A DNA stretch of 64,000 bases, from contig JAFSDJ010000043.1 of NCBI GenBank assembly GCA_017436305.1, positions 1 to 64,000 on the forward strand, given 5' to 3'. The stretch's first letter is position 1. The number at the start of each line of letters is the position of its first letter. Made by a program: the position numbers and the translations under genes. The notes under the pieces were generated by a model. The model was not told the DNA's origin. It searched no databases and worked only from the letters and a program-made list of their open reading frames with translations. This stretch comes from Lachnospiraceae bacterium. GTDB lineage: Bacteria; Bacillota; Clostridia; Lachnospirales; Lachnospiraceae. Positions 27,299 through 35,923 of the stretch are shown in pieces.

Positions 27299-29700
27299 GG
27301 TGCTAATCGCTCTTTCAGCTTTTTATAGTACCCAAGAAGCAGCGGATTGTATATATGTATGGAAGCGATATCTCCAAGCTTTCCATACTTTTCCAGCTGT
27401 TCCGCCATTTCAGCCAGTCTGGTAGCTCCAATCATTTTTGAAATTCCCTTTAACCCATGTATTTCAATGGTGTAGCTTTGAACATTTTCTTCAGCCTCAT
27501 ATTTTAAAAGTTTCGCATATTTTTCATCAATGGTATCATAATAATCGGATAAAGTTTCCAAATAAAGCTCTTTGTCACCCAGCTTTTCAATAGCCCCCCT
27601 ACTGTCAATATCCTCGATGCCAAGATCCCAGCTCTCCAATGTAGCCTTTACCAGTTCCTGTTCCTCTAAAGCTTTGGCTTCCTCTATTAGCATAATTTTT
27701 TCTTTCGGAAGCCACTTTTTCAATTTTTGGCTTACATCCAAAAGTTCAATAGGCTTTGCTATAAAATCATTAAGCCCCTCTTTTAAAAACAACTCCTTTG
27801 CACCTGCTACTGCATTGGCTGTAAAGGCTATAATCGGTAGCTTTTTAAAATACTCTCCTTCCAGATTTCGAATCATATGCGTAGCTTCGATTCCATCCAT
27901 TTCAGGCATCATATGATCCATGAAAATCATATCATACCGGTTAACTTTGGCTAACCGGATAGCATCCCATCCGTTTGTACATAAATCTACTGTCATCTTA
28001 AACGGTTCTAACAGGCCTTTTGTTACCTTCAGATTAACTGCATTGTCATCTACAATTAAAATTCGGGCTTTTGGCGCCACAAACTGATTAGAAAATTCCT
28101 TATTGTGATACAGATTTTCTTCCACTTCCTCATGATTAAAAAGAGAGACTACTGACAGACAATATAGAGGTTTTTTTAACACCTGAAACCAGTTACCACC
28201 TTCTGCCACATGTTGAAGATTACTTACTAAAATGCAGTCTGATCCCGGGGTATTTCTCACCATTTCCTGAACCTTTTCTGTAAAACATTCCTGTTCTACA
28301 AAAACATAATCATACCGGTTTTGAAGCTGGTTCATAAGCTGTTCTATTCGATTACACTCTTTATAATGGATTCCAAGCTGTGTCATCAGATTGTAAAAGG
28401 CACTTTTTACATATGGGTTATAGAAAAATCCAAGTACGGTTAACACTCTGTCTTCCTTGATACTGGTAGATGGTGTATCATCTAATACTCTCTGGGGAAT
28501 CATAAAATGGAATTCACTTCCCTTTTCGTATTCACTTTCCACCATCAACTGACCACCCATTAGTTCAATCATCTGTTTTGATATGGTAAGACCCAGACCA
28601 CTTCCCTCTACTTTACGGTTTCTTTTTGTATCAACCTGTTGGAAGGAATCAAACAACTTGTCCATATCTTCCTTACGAATACCAATTCCGGTATCCTTTA
28701 CACTTACATATAAATCAATTCCTTCATTAGTTTTATAATAATTAATCCGTAATGTAACCGCACCTTCCCTTGTAAATTTTACTGCATTGCTTCCCAAATT
28801 TAAAATAACCTGTTTAAGACGCAAATCATCTCCGCACAACACTCTTGGAATACTTGGATCAACTTCAATAATCAATTCTAAATTTTTATTCCCGATTCTT
28901 GTATTTAAAATACTTGCCACATCATTTACAAGAGACATAATTTCATATTCTGCCTCTACTAGTTCGAGTTTTCCTGACTCTATCTTGGAAAAGTCTAAAA
29001 TATCATTGATAATAGATAAAAGGCTGTTACCCGATGCCCGAATCTGATATAAATATTCCTTTTCTTCCTTGGGCATATTCCCTCTCAGTGCCATTTCCGC
29101 CATACCAATAATAGCATTCATTGGTGTTCTAATTTCATGGGACATGTTTGCAAGGAAATTGGATTTTACTTCAACGGCTTTTGCAGCCTCTTCCGTTTTT
29201 TCTTCCATGACTTTTCTGTATTTTTCAGCACCTCTTACTAACATCCAGAGAGCCACATTTCCCAAACCATAAACTGCTACATACAGAAAATACAAAGAAA
29301 TTCCCACAAAATGATTTACAATATCTGGCAATAAGAACGGAATGGCAAACAGCACAAACATCGTAACCGCAATATATTCAATAAACATAGTAGGAATGAT
29401 AAACATGGCAATTAGTACAGCCGTTGACATAAAAACCAAAATAAACATAGTAACCGTTCCAATAAAATAACCAATAAAACAGGTGGAAACAATTACAGAA
29501 ATATAAAACCACCGAATTACCACCGGCTCCTTTTTAGATCTTGTAAATACAAGGTCTGAAATTAAAAGAGGAATAAATCCCAAACACAAAACTCCTGCCA
29601 TTTGGGGGCCATATTCACAAAATCCATAAAAAACATGAATAAAAATACAAAGAAAGTTTTCAAATAAACATAATTGCATTGTTTTCTTAAATGGCAACAT
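27286..29700 (-). CDS. Hybrid sensor histidine kinase with receiver and HPt domains
   Basis: Membrane phosphorelay protein of 804 residues. About five hydrophobic helices (1-155) form the sensor; a short coiled coil leads to the HisKA domain with the phosphorylated histidine H188 in NMSHEIRTPMN. The ATPase domain has the N-box in NLGSNAVKF, DTGIGI and GSGLGLTISKQ. Next is a receiver-like segment with no obvious acceptor Asp (around VLTVLGFFYNPYVKSAFY), then a proper receiver (ILIVDDNAVNLK, with the acceptor Asp in DMIFMDHMMPEMDG), and a C-terminal HPt domain with His in EIHGLKGISK. No output regulator gene is adjacent, so the target is unknown. Confidence 0.93.
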   Translation of the reverse strand: MLPFKKTMQLCLFENFLCIFIHVFYGFCEYGPQMAGVLCLGFIPLLISDLVFTRSKKEPVVIRWFYISVIVSTCFIGYFIGTVTMFILVFMSTAVLIAMFIIPTMFIEYIAVTMFVLFAIPFLLPDIVNHFVGISLYFLYVAVYGLGNVALWMLVRGAEKYRKVMEEKTEEAAKAVEVKSNFLANMSHEIRTPMNAIIGMAEMALRGNMPKEEKEYLYQIRASGNSLLSIINDILDFSKIESGKLELVEAEYEIMSLVNDVASILNTRIGNKNLELIIEVDPSIPRVLCGDDLRLKQVILNLGSNAVKFTREGAVTLRINYYKTNEGIDLYVSVKDTGIGIRKEDMDKLFDSFQQVDTKRNRKVEGSGLGLTISKQMIELMGGQLMVESEYEKGSEFHFMIPQRVLDDTPSTSIKEDRVLTVLGFFYNPYVKSAFYNLMTQLGIHYKECNRIEQLMNQLQNRYDYVFVEQECFTEKVQEMVRNTPGSDCILVSNLQHVAEGGNWFQVLKKPLYCLSVVSLFNHEEVEENLYHNKEFSNQFVAPKARILIVDDNAVNLKVTKGLLEPFKMTVDLCTNGWDAIRLAKVNRYDMIFMDHMMPEMDGIEATHMIRNLEGEYFKKLPIIAFTANAVAGAKELFLKEGLNDFIAKPIELLDVSQKLKKWLPKEKIMLIEEAKALEEQELVKATLESWDLGIEDIDSRGAIEKLGDKELYLETLSDYYDTIDEKYAKLLKYEAEENVQSYTIEIHGLKGISKMIGATRLAEMAEQLEKYGKLGDIASIHIYNPLLLGYYKKLKERLAPYKK

Positions 29701-29764
29701 CTTTTTTCTCCTTAAGTATGTCTCTATTTTTGCTTTCTAAATTCTATCATGTTTTTTTTACAAA

Positions 29765-29790
29765 AAAAAGCCCGTATACGGGCTTTTTCG
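29765..29790 (-). terminator. Terminator of the SpoIID-like protein gene
   Basis: Self-complementary GCCCGTATACGGGC with an A-run on the left, which is the T-run on the minus strand, just after the stop codon at 29842. Confidence 0.8.
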
Positions 29791-29841
29791 TATTATACAC
29801 AGGCTAACGGCAAATGTTGGCCTACCATTTGAATAATAGCA

Positions 29842-31182
29842 TCATGTTCCAGGCTCAGCAATGCGGGTTACTCCAACAAAAATATCTGATATTTCATACC
29901 ATGTAGAATAATCCACTTCCCCAGTCTGTGGTAACTTAAAAATCTGCTGGAACCTTCTTACTGCTTCTGCTGTGCCGGAACCGTAAATACCATCCGGCGT
30001 GATTTTGGGAATTGCCGGATAGTTCTGTGCAATTCTGTTTAACTGCTCCTGCATTTGCAGTACTTTACTTCCCGAAGCTCCTATCCCAAGCACATATCCC
30101 GGCCAGGAAGCCGGCACACCGGATATGGCCTCAGTACTGTTAATATACATATCATTTCCAAAATAATACCGGATAATTTCAATAGCAGAATAGCCTTCAT
30201 CAGCTAAATAATTGGACCCCCACTGGGATAATCCTTCACAGGTTACCCGTCTTCCGTCACAATAAGATGTAAAAATAGGCTGTCTGACTCCGGGTCTTGA
30301 TAGAAAATTATTAAAAATAGAATCTACAATCCGATCTACGTTTTCATAAATATTTCTGCCATAAATCCATTTCTGGTCATAAGCTGTAGAAGATGTAATA
30401 GTAAAATCGTATCCTTGATTTCTGTACCATTCCGTATATACTCTGTTTAACGTAAAAGACAAAATGCACAAAGTATTGGCATAAATTGCTGCTTCGTTCC
30501 ATGTAGCATAAATTTCGGAGGATACCACATTTTTAATGTAATCCTTATATCTTACATAATAATTAGGCGCAGTAGGATCCGAAGGTACACCATCATGCAC
30601 CACAACATACTCAGGTATTACAACTCTGCTTAAAACGATTTCCCCCGATTCATCCATAGGTTTAATTTCATCCTCCGGAATTTTAGGAGGATAATCGCCG
30701 TACAAAGTGTGGTCAGGTATCACTACCAAATCCTTAACCTCTCCCGGATCTGCCACCGGATTCATTCTGATATTTTGCAGTGCAATGGCATTTGACAAAA
30801 CCTCGGTGCCGCTTACATTCACATCTTCATATCCCTCTGCCGATACCGCCAGGTCATACTCTGCATAGGGCCTGATATCCCCCGGTTCTAAACTTAATTC
30901 AACAGGTGGTGCAGGAAGCTCAATATTTTCAGTCTGTCCGCTTTCATTTGTAACAAATTCTCCTAAGGATAATTCCGGCTGCCCCGTAATTGTAATGCGA
31001 ATACGGGCGTTTTTTATAGGGATCAGACCGATTCCGCTAATCACACTAATTGCCAGAAGTCCCCGGTTAGTGCCGTCTATAGGAACGTTTATAGTGGAAT
31101 CACTTTCCGTTACCGGTTGCTCATTGCTAACCGGCTCTTCTCCGGTTACCTGCGCCTGCATGATTTCTTTTTTTCTTTCCAT
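29842..31182 (-). CDS. SpoIID-like domain plus peptidoglycan-binding domain protein
   Basis: Protein of 446 residues with no classical signal peptide. An N-terminal region (about 40-150) looks like beta-sandwich carboxypeptidase-regulatory-like modules (LLAISVISGIGLIPIKNARI, then EYDLAVSAEGYEDVNVSG). The middle (about 210-345) resembles a divergent SpoIID/LytB domain: VVSSEIYATWNEAAIYAN corresponds to the helix after the catalytic Glu, and RRVTCEGLSQWGSNYLADEG to the C-terminal helix. The last 80 residues form a PG_binding_1 domain (GASGSKVLQMQEQL and GIYGSGTAEAVRRFQ). It may act on or bind the cell wall or cortex. The start uses AAAGG at about eight bases. Family placement is by pattern. Confidence 0.7.
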   Translation of the reverse strand: MERKKEIMQAQVTGEEPVSNEQPVTESDSTINVPIDGTNRGLLAISVISGIGLIPIKNARIRITITGQPELSLGEFVTNESGQTENIELPAPPVELSLEPGDIRPYAEYDLAVSAEGYEDVNVSGTEVLSNAIALQNIRMNPVADPGEVKDLVVIPDHTLYGDYPPKIPEDEIKPMDESGEIVLSRVVIPEYVVVHDGVPSDPTAPNYYVRYKDYIKNVVSSEIYATWNEAAIYANTLCILSFTLNRVYTEWYRNQGYDFTITSSTAYDQKWIYGRNIYENVDRIVDSIFNNFLSRPGVRQPIFTSYCDGRRVTCEGLSQWGSNYLADEGYSAIEIIRYYFGNDMYINSTEAISGVPASWPGYVLGIGASGSKVLQMQEQLNRIAQNYPAIPKITPDGIYGSGTAEAVRRFQQIFKLPQTGEVDYSTWYEISDIFVGVTRIAEPGT

Positions 31183-31239
31183 AAAAAAACCTTTGCATTT
31201 TTCTTTATTTTATGCAAAGGTTTTTCTATATGTGAGTAG

Positions 31240-32049
31240 TTACTCTAAATTCAATTTATTTTTCATAATATAGTTGCTGCCTGCATACATTGCCGCATCT
31301 ACAGCAAAAAGCACAATGGTAATCAAAAGCATAACTGCAATAACAAGACCATCACTGACATCCTCTATGTTTGTTACTGCAACATTAAATCCAATTTGGA
31401 AAACACTGCCTAACATTTGCAATAATGTCTGCATTCCCATATAAATACCAATGGAAGCAATCAGTTTGTGATTTTTAGATAGCTGCCCTAAACTGATTGC
31501 CAGATATCCAAATAAAATTGCAGAAATCTGACTTCCAATCAGCATAAATACTGAAATTATCCCCACAGCCACTACCATTGGAGTCACTTCGATTTCAGAA
31601 AATATTTCTGCAAAAAGCTCCCATATGGTTACATCTTCTCCAGCACCAACTATAAAGCCGTTAATCAGAACAAATACGGAAATACAAATTACAATACCAC
31701 TAAGCATCTGCCAGATATACATAACCAACGCTTTGGAAATAATAAGCTGATTAGAGGTAACAGGCAGTGTATGCATTAAATATCCCTGGTCTGTATAGAA
31801 ATTTCTATAAAATCTAATAAAGAAATAAAGGGTAGTTGCTAAGCTAAGTGCTAAAATTGCGAAATAGTATAACATAAAATAACTCATAAAAATAATTGCA
31901 TACCATTCATTTTCTTCCATTGCTTCTGCCCAGTTTTTATTTGTCATGGCAAGTGCGCCGATTAGCGTGAACACAATCACGATAACATTAAAGAGCGTTA
32001 CCATTTTCCAGCTTTCTTTCCATTCATGGGTAAATAATTTCTTTAACAT
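31240..32049 (-). CDS. ABC transporter permease, six-TM
   Basis: Integral membrane protein of 269 residues with about six hydrophobic helices, including LFNVIVIVFTLIGALAM and LYFFIRFYRNFYTDQGYLMH. The YLMHTLPVTSNQLIISKAL segment is typical of permeases paired with YtrB-like ATPases. Its start overlaps the stop of the ATPase gene by 7 bp, so translation is probably coupled. With the upstream GntR gene it forms an autoregulated YtrA-type unit, often linked to cell-envelope stress or antimicrobial resistance; the substrate is not visible. Confidence 0.88.
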   Translation of the reverse strand: MLKKLFTHEWKESWKMVTLFNVIVIVFTLIGALAMTNKNWAEAMEENEWYAIIFMSYFMLYYFAILALSLATTLYFFIRFYRNFYTDQGYLMHTLPVTSNQLIISKALVMYIWQMLSGIVICISVFVLINGFIVGAGEDVTIWELFAEIFSEIEVTPMVVAVGIISVFMLIGSQISAILFGYLAISLGQLSKNHKLIASIGIYMGMQTLLQMLGSVFQIGFNVAVTNIEDVSDGLVIAVMLLITIVLFAVDAAMYAGSNYIMKNKLNLE

Positions 32050-32744
32050 GCAAACACCTCCCTAAAGTACTGATCCACACTCTTTCCTTGCTGCTCTCTG
32101 ATGTTTTCTACAGATGTCTGTAATGTAATCTGACCATCTCTGATAAATACTACTTCATCTAAAATACTTTCAATATCAGAAATTAAGTGTGTACAAATAA
32201 GTAAGGTAGCTGCAGGATTAAAGTTGGCAATAATCGTTCTTAAAATATAATCTCTGGCTGCCGGATCTACACCTGCAATAGGTTCATCTAAAATATAAAG
32301 CTCTGCATCTCTGCTCATAACTAAAATAAGCTGAACCTTTTCTTTTGTACCCTTTGAAAGATTTTTAAGCCTTGCAGTGGGTTCGATATGAAGTGCATCT
32401 AACATAGCATAGGCTCTGTCTTTTCTAAAGTCTTCATAAAAATCTCCAAAAAAATCAACGATATCTTTTACCGTTCTTTGGGCCTCAAGGTATGTTCTCT
32501 CAGGCAGGTAAGATATTCTTGCCTTTGTTTCCGGTCCCGGAAGTATGCCATTTACTAAAACCTCTCCATTGGTTGGCTTTAGCAGGCCATTGATCATTTT
32601 AATTAAGGTAGTCTTGCCACTTCCATTTGGTCCAAGCAGTCCAATAATATGACCTTTTTCTAATGTTAGGTTTAAATTATAAACTGCCGGTCTTCCATTA
32701 GAATAACATTTTGTTACATTTCTGCATTCCACTAATGAACTCAT
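32043..32744 (-). CDS. ABC transporter ATP-binding protein (YtrB-like)
   Basis: ATPase subunit of 233 residues. Walker A is GPNGSGKTT, the signature region reads LSKGTKEKVQLIL (LSKG instead of LSGGQ, normal for this subgroup), and Walker B is ELYILDEPIAGVDPAA, with a histidine switch in LLICTHLISDIE. It lies between the GntR regulator (12 bp upstream) and the permease (7-bp overlap). Together they form an exporter-like unit in the YtrA-YtrB style. Confidence 0.93.
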   Translation of the reverse strand: MSSLVECRNVTKCYSNGRPAVYNLNLTLEKGHIIGLLGPNGSGKTTLIKMINGLLKPTNGEVLVNGILPGPETKARISYLPERTYLEAQRTVKDIVDFFGDFYEDFRKDRAYAMLDALHIEPTARLKNLSKGTKEKVQLILVMSRDAELYILDEPIAGVDPAARDYILRTIIANFNPAATLLICTHLISDIESILDEVVFIRDGQITLQTSVENIREQQGKSVDQYFREVFAC

Positions 32745-32756
32745 ATTTTCTCCTCC

Positions 32757-33113
32757 CTATTTATCACTTTCAAGTAATGCCATGATTTCTTTTTTTTCGA
32801 AACCTAATTCCCTCATTTTTTCCAAGAATCGTTCTACATGTTCTTTTGCAAGTTCTTTCTTTATCTCCGTAATCATATGCTCGTTCTCCGTTACAATTCT
32901 TCCGCTTGTGCGTTGGGTGATAATTAATCCGCTGCGTTCTAATTCTCCAAATGCTTTTTGCATTGTGTTTGGATTTACTCCTGCAACCGCTGCCAATTCC
33001 CTTACACTTGGCAATTTGTCTCCCGGTTTGTAAATACCGGACACAATCTGTAATTGAATCCTTTCTACTATTTGTGCATAAATCGGTCTGTCATTATCCA
33101 AATTCCATGCCAT
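32757..33113 (-). CDS. GntR-family regulator, YtrA subfamily
   Basis: Short transcriptional repressor of 118 residues, the length of the YtrA subfamily, which lacks a large effector domain. The winged helix-turn-helix spans about 10-80 with KPGDKLPSVRELAAVAGVNPNTMQKAF, and a short helical tail (about 85-118) mediates dimerisation. It is first in a three-gene operon with an ABC ATPase and permease. A near-perfect palindrome overlaps the promoter just upstream, so autoregulation is likely. The inducer is unknown; cell-wall antibiotics are typical for the group. Confidence 0.92.
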   Translation of the reverse strand: MAWNLDNDRPIYAQIVERIQLQIVSGIYKPGDKLPSVRELAAVAGVNPNTMQKAFGELERSGLIITQRTSGRIVTENEHMITEIKKELAKEHVERFLEKMRELGFEKKEIMALLESDK

Positions 33114-33129
33114 ACAATCTCTCCTTTCT

Positions 33130-33184
33130 GTATTACTGTATCAATCACTTAATACAATAATACGCATTTTTCAGAAATTGTCAA
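33130..33184 (-). promoter_or_regulatory. GntR/YtrA operon promoter with palindromic operator
   Basis: On the minus strand a TTGACA box (33179-33184) and TATTAT box (33157-33162) are 16 bp apart. The -10 box lies in the left arm of a palindrome at 33130-33163 with arms GTATTATTGTATTA and TGATACAGTAATAC (12 of 14 bases match, 6-bp centre). A dimeric GntR repressor bound there would block RNA polymerase. The operon's first gene encodes such a repressor. Confidence 0.75.
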
Positions 33185-33191
33185 TAGTTTT

Positions 33192-33236
33192 TTCAAAAAA
33201 AGCTGTGAAAAGTTTTATTTTTCTTTTCACAGCTTG
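33192..33236 (-). terminator. Terminator of ilvE
   Basis: Arms AAGCTGTGAAAAG and CTTTTCACAGCTT, followed on the minus strand by a T-run. It lies about 30 bases after the stop codon of the aminotransferase gene. Confidence 0.88.
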
Positions 33237-33266
33237 AAAACCAGATTCAATATTATGTACAAAAGA

Positions 33267-34292
33267 CTATTTAATTACCTTAATCCATCCTTCCGGAGCT
33301 TCAATGCGTCCCATCTGAATACCGGTTAAGGTGTCATATAATTTCTGAGTAACTTCACCCATTTTTTCCATACCACTTGGCAGGCAGATTTCTTTTCCAT
33401 GATCAACAATCTTTCCAACAGGAGAAATAACTGCTGCTGTACCACAAAGACCGCATTCCGCAAAGTCTTTGATTTCGTCAAGGTAAACTTCTCTTTCTTC
33501 TACTTCAAGACCAAGATACTCCTTAGCTACTGTCATTAAAGAACGACGGGTAATAGAAGGAAGAATACTGTCAGACTTAGGTGTTACTACTTTACCATCT
33601 TTTGTTACAAATAGGAAATTTGCCCCACCTGTTTCTTCTACTTTTGTACGAGTAGCTGCATCTAAATACATATTTTCATCAAAACCATTTTTATGAGCTG
33701 TTACAATAGCATGAAGGCTCATTGCATAGTTAAGACCTGCTTTAATATGTCCTGTCCCACAAGGAGCTGCTCTGTCAAAATCGCTAACACAAATAGTAAG
33801 GGGCTTTACGCCACCTTTAAAATAAGGTCCTACCGGTGTAGCAAATACTCTAAACTGATACTCATCAGCCGGTTTTACACCAATTACAGGATTGCTTCCG
33901 AACATATATGGTCTTAAATATAAAGTAGCTCCTGAACCGTAAGGAGGAACATAAGCTTCATTGGCTTCTACAACTTTCACAACTGCATCAACAAAACGTT
34001 CTTCTGGAAACGCAGGCATTTCCAATCTCTTGGCCGAATCACTCATACGCTTTGCATTCAGGTCAGGTCTGAATATTACAATCTGTCCTTGTTCTGTAGT
34101 GTATGCCTTTAATCCTTCAAAAATTGTCTGGGCATACTGCAATACACCTGCACATTCACTAATCACAATCTGAGAATCTTCTGTAAGTGTTCCTTCATCC
34201 CAGGCTCCGTTTTTATAATTGGAAACATATCTTTTCTCAGTTTCTACATAGCCAAAACCCAGATTTGCCCAATCAATGTTTTTCTTTTCCAT
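33267..34292 (-). CDS. ilvE: Branched-chain amino-acid aminotransferase
   Basis: Fold-type IV PLP enzyme of 341 residues, of the longer (BCAT-II) type, that interconverts leucine, isoleucine and valine with their 2-oxo acids. Diagnostic segments are QTIFEGLKAYTTEQG, LYLRPYMFGS, and the PLP lysine in GHIKAGLNYAMS; the C-terminal ECGLCGTAAVISPVG forms the CxxC motif region typical of the class. An AGGAG-type site precedes the ATG. It has its own terminator and does not appear to be part of an ilv/leu operon here. Confidence 0.95.
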   Translation of the reverse strand: MEKKNIDWANLGFGYVETEKRYVSNYKNGAWDEGTLTEDSQIVISECAGVLQYAQTIFEGLKAYTTEQGQIVIFRPDLNAKRMSDSAKRLEMPAFPEERFVDAVVKVVEANEAYVPPYGSGATLYLRPYMFGSNPVIGVKPADEYQFRVFATPVGPYFKGGVKPLTICVSDFDRAAPCGTGHIKAGLNYAMSLHAIVTAHKNGFDENMYLDAATRTKVEETGGANFLFVTKDGKVVTPKSDSILPSITRRSLMTVAKEYLGLEVEEREVYLDEIKDFAECGLCGTAAVISPVGKIVDHGKEICLPSGMEKMGEVTQKLYDTLTGIQMGRIEAPEGWIKVIK

Positions 34293-34398
34293 AACTTTGT
34301 CACTCCTATCTAAGTTAGCAGCCTATCCCTGCCTCATTGAACTGTATTATAGCACTGTTTATTTTCAATTTCAATGTTACATAATGAATTTCTGCTAC

Positions 34399-34887
34399 CT
34401 ATTCCTTCTCATATGTTGTAAATACATATTCTAAATCAAAATAAGTCTGTTCTTCACTTTCTTCAACCTGCTTCCATGCCGGTTCCTCATCCAGATTTGG
34501 AAAATGAGCATCTGCTTCATAGCTGTGATCCACTTTTGTTACGTGAGCCTTACTACAATATGGAAGCATCTGTCTGTATATGGTTTCGCCTCCAACAATA
34601 TAAATATCATCATCTGCATATTTTTTCAGTTCTTCTAACAGTTCCTCAATGGAATGAACTACCGTTGCTCCATTTACCTTATAGGCCATATTTCTTGTAA
34701 GCACAATATTGGTCCGTCCTGCCAAAGGTTGTCCCTGCGGAAAGCTTTCCAACGTGTTTCTTCCCATTACAATTACTTTCCCAATCGTCTGGCTTCTGAA
34801 AAATTTCATATCATTTGGAATTCTAACAAGCAACTTATTCTTAAGTCCAATTCCCCAGTTATTGTCTACATTAACAATCAATCGCAT
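34399..34887 (-). CDS. dfrA: Dihydrofolate reductase
   Basis: NADPH-dependent reductase of 162 residues, normal chromosomal length, regenerating tetrahydrofolate. Expected segments are present: MRLIVNVDNNWGIG at the N-terminus, NDMKFFRSQTIGKVIVMGRNT, and YIVGGETIYRQMLP for the cofactor. The catalytic acidic residue is in PNDMKFF. It follows thyA by 52 bp on the same strand; thyA consumes methylene-tetrahydrofolate and makes dihydrofolate, which this enzyme recycles, so co-expression makes sense. Confidence 0.95.
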   Translation of the reverse strand: MRLIVNVDNNWGIGLKNKLLVRIPNDMKFFRSQTIGKVIVMGRNTLESFPQGQPLAGRTNIVLTRNMAYKVNGATVVHSIEELLEELKKYADDDIYIVGGETIYRQMLPYCSKAHVTKVDHSYEADAHFPNLDEEPAWKQVEESEEQTYFDLEYVFTTYEKE

Positions 34888-34939
34888 TCTAAATCTCCTA
34901 TTCTCTTTTTTCTATTTTACCGGGCTAACACCACCCTGA

Positions 34940-35788
34940 TTATATAGCAATTGGAATCCCGGTAATCTGTTCTCCAGTCACATAATTTTCCACTTTCACA
35001 TCATTTCTTGTAAACCGATAAAAGTCCTTAATCTCCGGATTCAACCAAAAGGTTGGTGCATCATAGGAAGGTCTTGCAATCAGCTCCTTAATAATAGGCA
35101 CATGTCTGTCATAAATATGAGCATCTGCAATCACATGTACAAATTCTCCCACATTCATATTACATACCTGTGCTAACATGTGAACCAAAACAGCATACTG
35201 AACCACATTCCAGTTGTTGGCCGCTAACACATCCTGGGAACGCTGATTTAAGATAGCATTTAAAGTCAACTTCTCCTCGCCCTTTCTCTGTGTCACATTG
35301 AAGGTCATACTATAAGCACATGGATACAAATTCATTTCATGTAAATCCTGATGTACATAAATATTAGTCATAATCCTTCTGCTAAAAGGATTGTTTTTTA
35401 AATCATAAATAACTCTGTCAACCTGATCCATCATGCCTTCTTTATACTGATGTTTGATTCCCATCTGGTAGCCATATGCTTTTCCGATAGAACCGTCTTC
35501 ATCAGCCCACTCATCCCAAATATGACTATGCAAATCATGAATATTGTTGGATTTTTGTTGCCAAATCCAAAGCATTTCATCCGTAGCACTTTTCAGCGCG
35601 GTCTTTCTAAGAGTTAAAATCGGAAATTCCTTTCTAAGATCATAACGGTTTACTACTCCAAACTTTTTAATAGTATAAGCCGGCGTCCCGTCTTCCCATT
35701 TTGGTCTGACTTTTTCTCCTTCCGTACTTGTTCCATGTTCTAAAATATCCTGACACATCTTTATAAAGATATCATCTGCCATACTCAT
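34940..35788 (-). CDS. thyA: Thymidylate synthase
   Basis: Converts dUMP to dTMP using methylene-tetrahydrofolate; about 282 residues. The nucleophilic cysteine is in LYPCAYSMTF, the folate/dUMP segments are SRRIMTNIY and QRSQDVLAANNWNVVQYA, and the C-terminal GEQITGIPIAI is the conserved closing tail. I start at MSMADD because CAGGAG lies about eight bases before it; a longer frame upstream has no ribosome site and would add 37 atypical residues. The gene pairs with dfrA downstream. Confidence 0.95.
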   Translation of the reverse strand: MSMADDIFIKMCQDILEHGTSTEGEKVRPKWEDGTPAYTIKKFGVVNRYDLRKEFPILTLRKTALKSATDEMLWIWQQKSNNIHDLHSHIWDEWADEDGSIGKAYGYQMGIKHQYKEGMMDQVDRVIYDLKNNPFSRRIMTNIYVHQDLHEMNLYPCAYSMTFNVTQRKGEEKLTLNAILNQRSQDVLAANNWNVVQYAVLVHMLAQVCNMNVGEFVHVIADAHIYDRHVPIIKELIARPSYDAPTFWLNPEIKDFYRFTRNDVKVENYVTGEQITGIPIAI

Positions 35789-35923
35789 ATTTTTACTCTC
35801 CTGTATTCTTTTTACTCTATCTATAAGGCACCATGCTTTTTTATATTGCAAAAGCAGATGCCCCATAGAAAAAAAACTCTTTATTAGATTATCTGTCATT
35901 ATCGGTTACAAAGTAAACAATAA

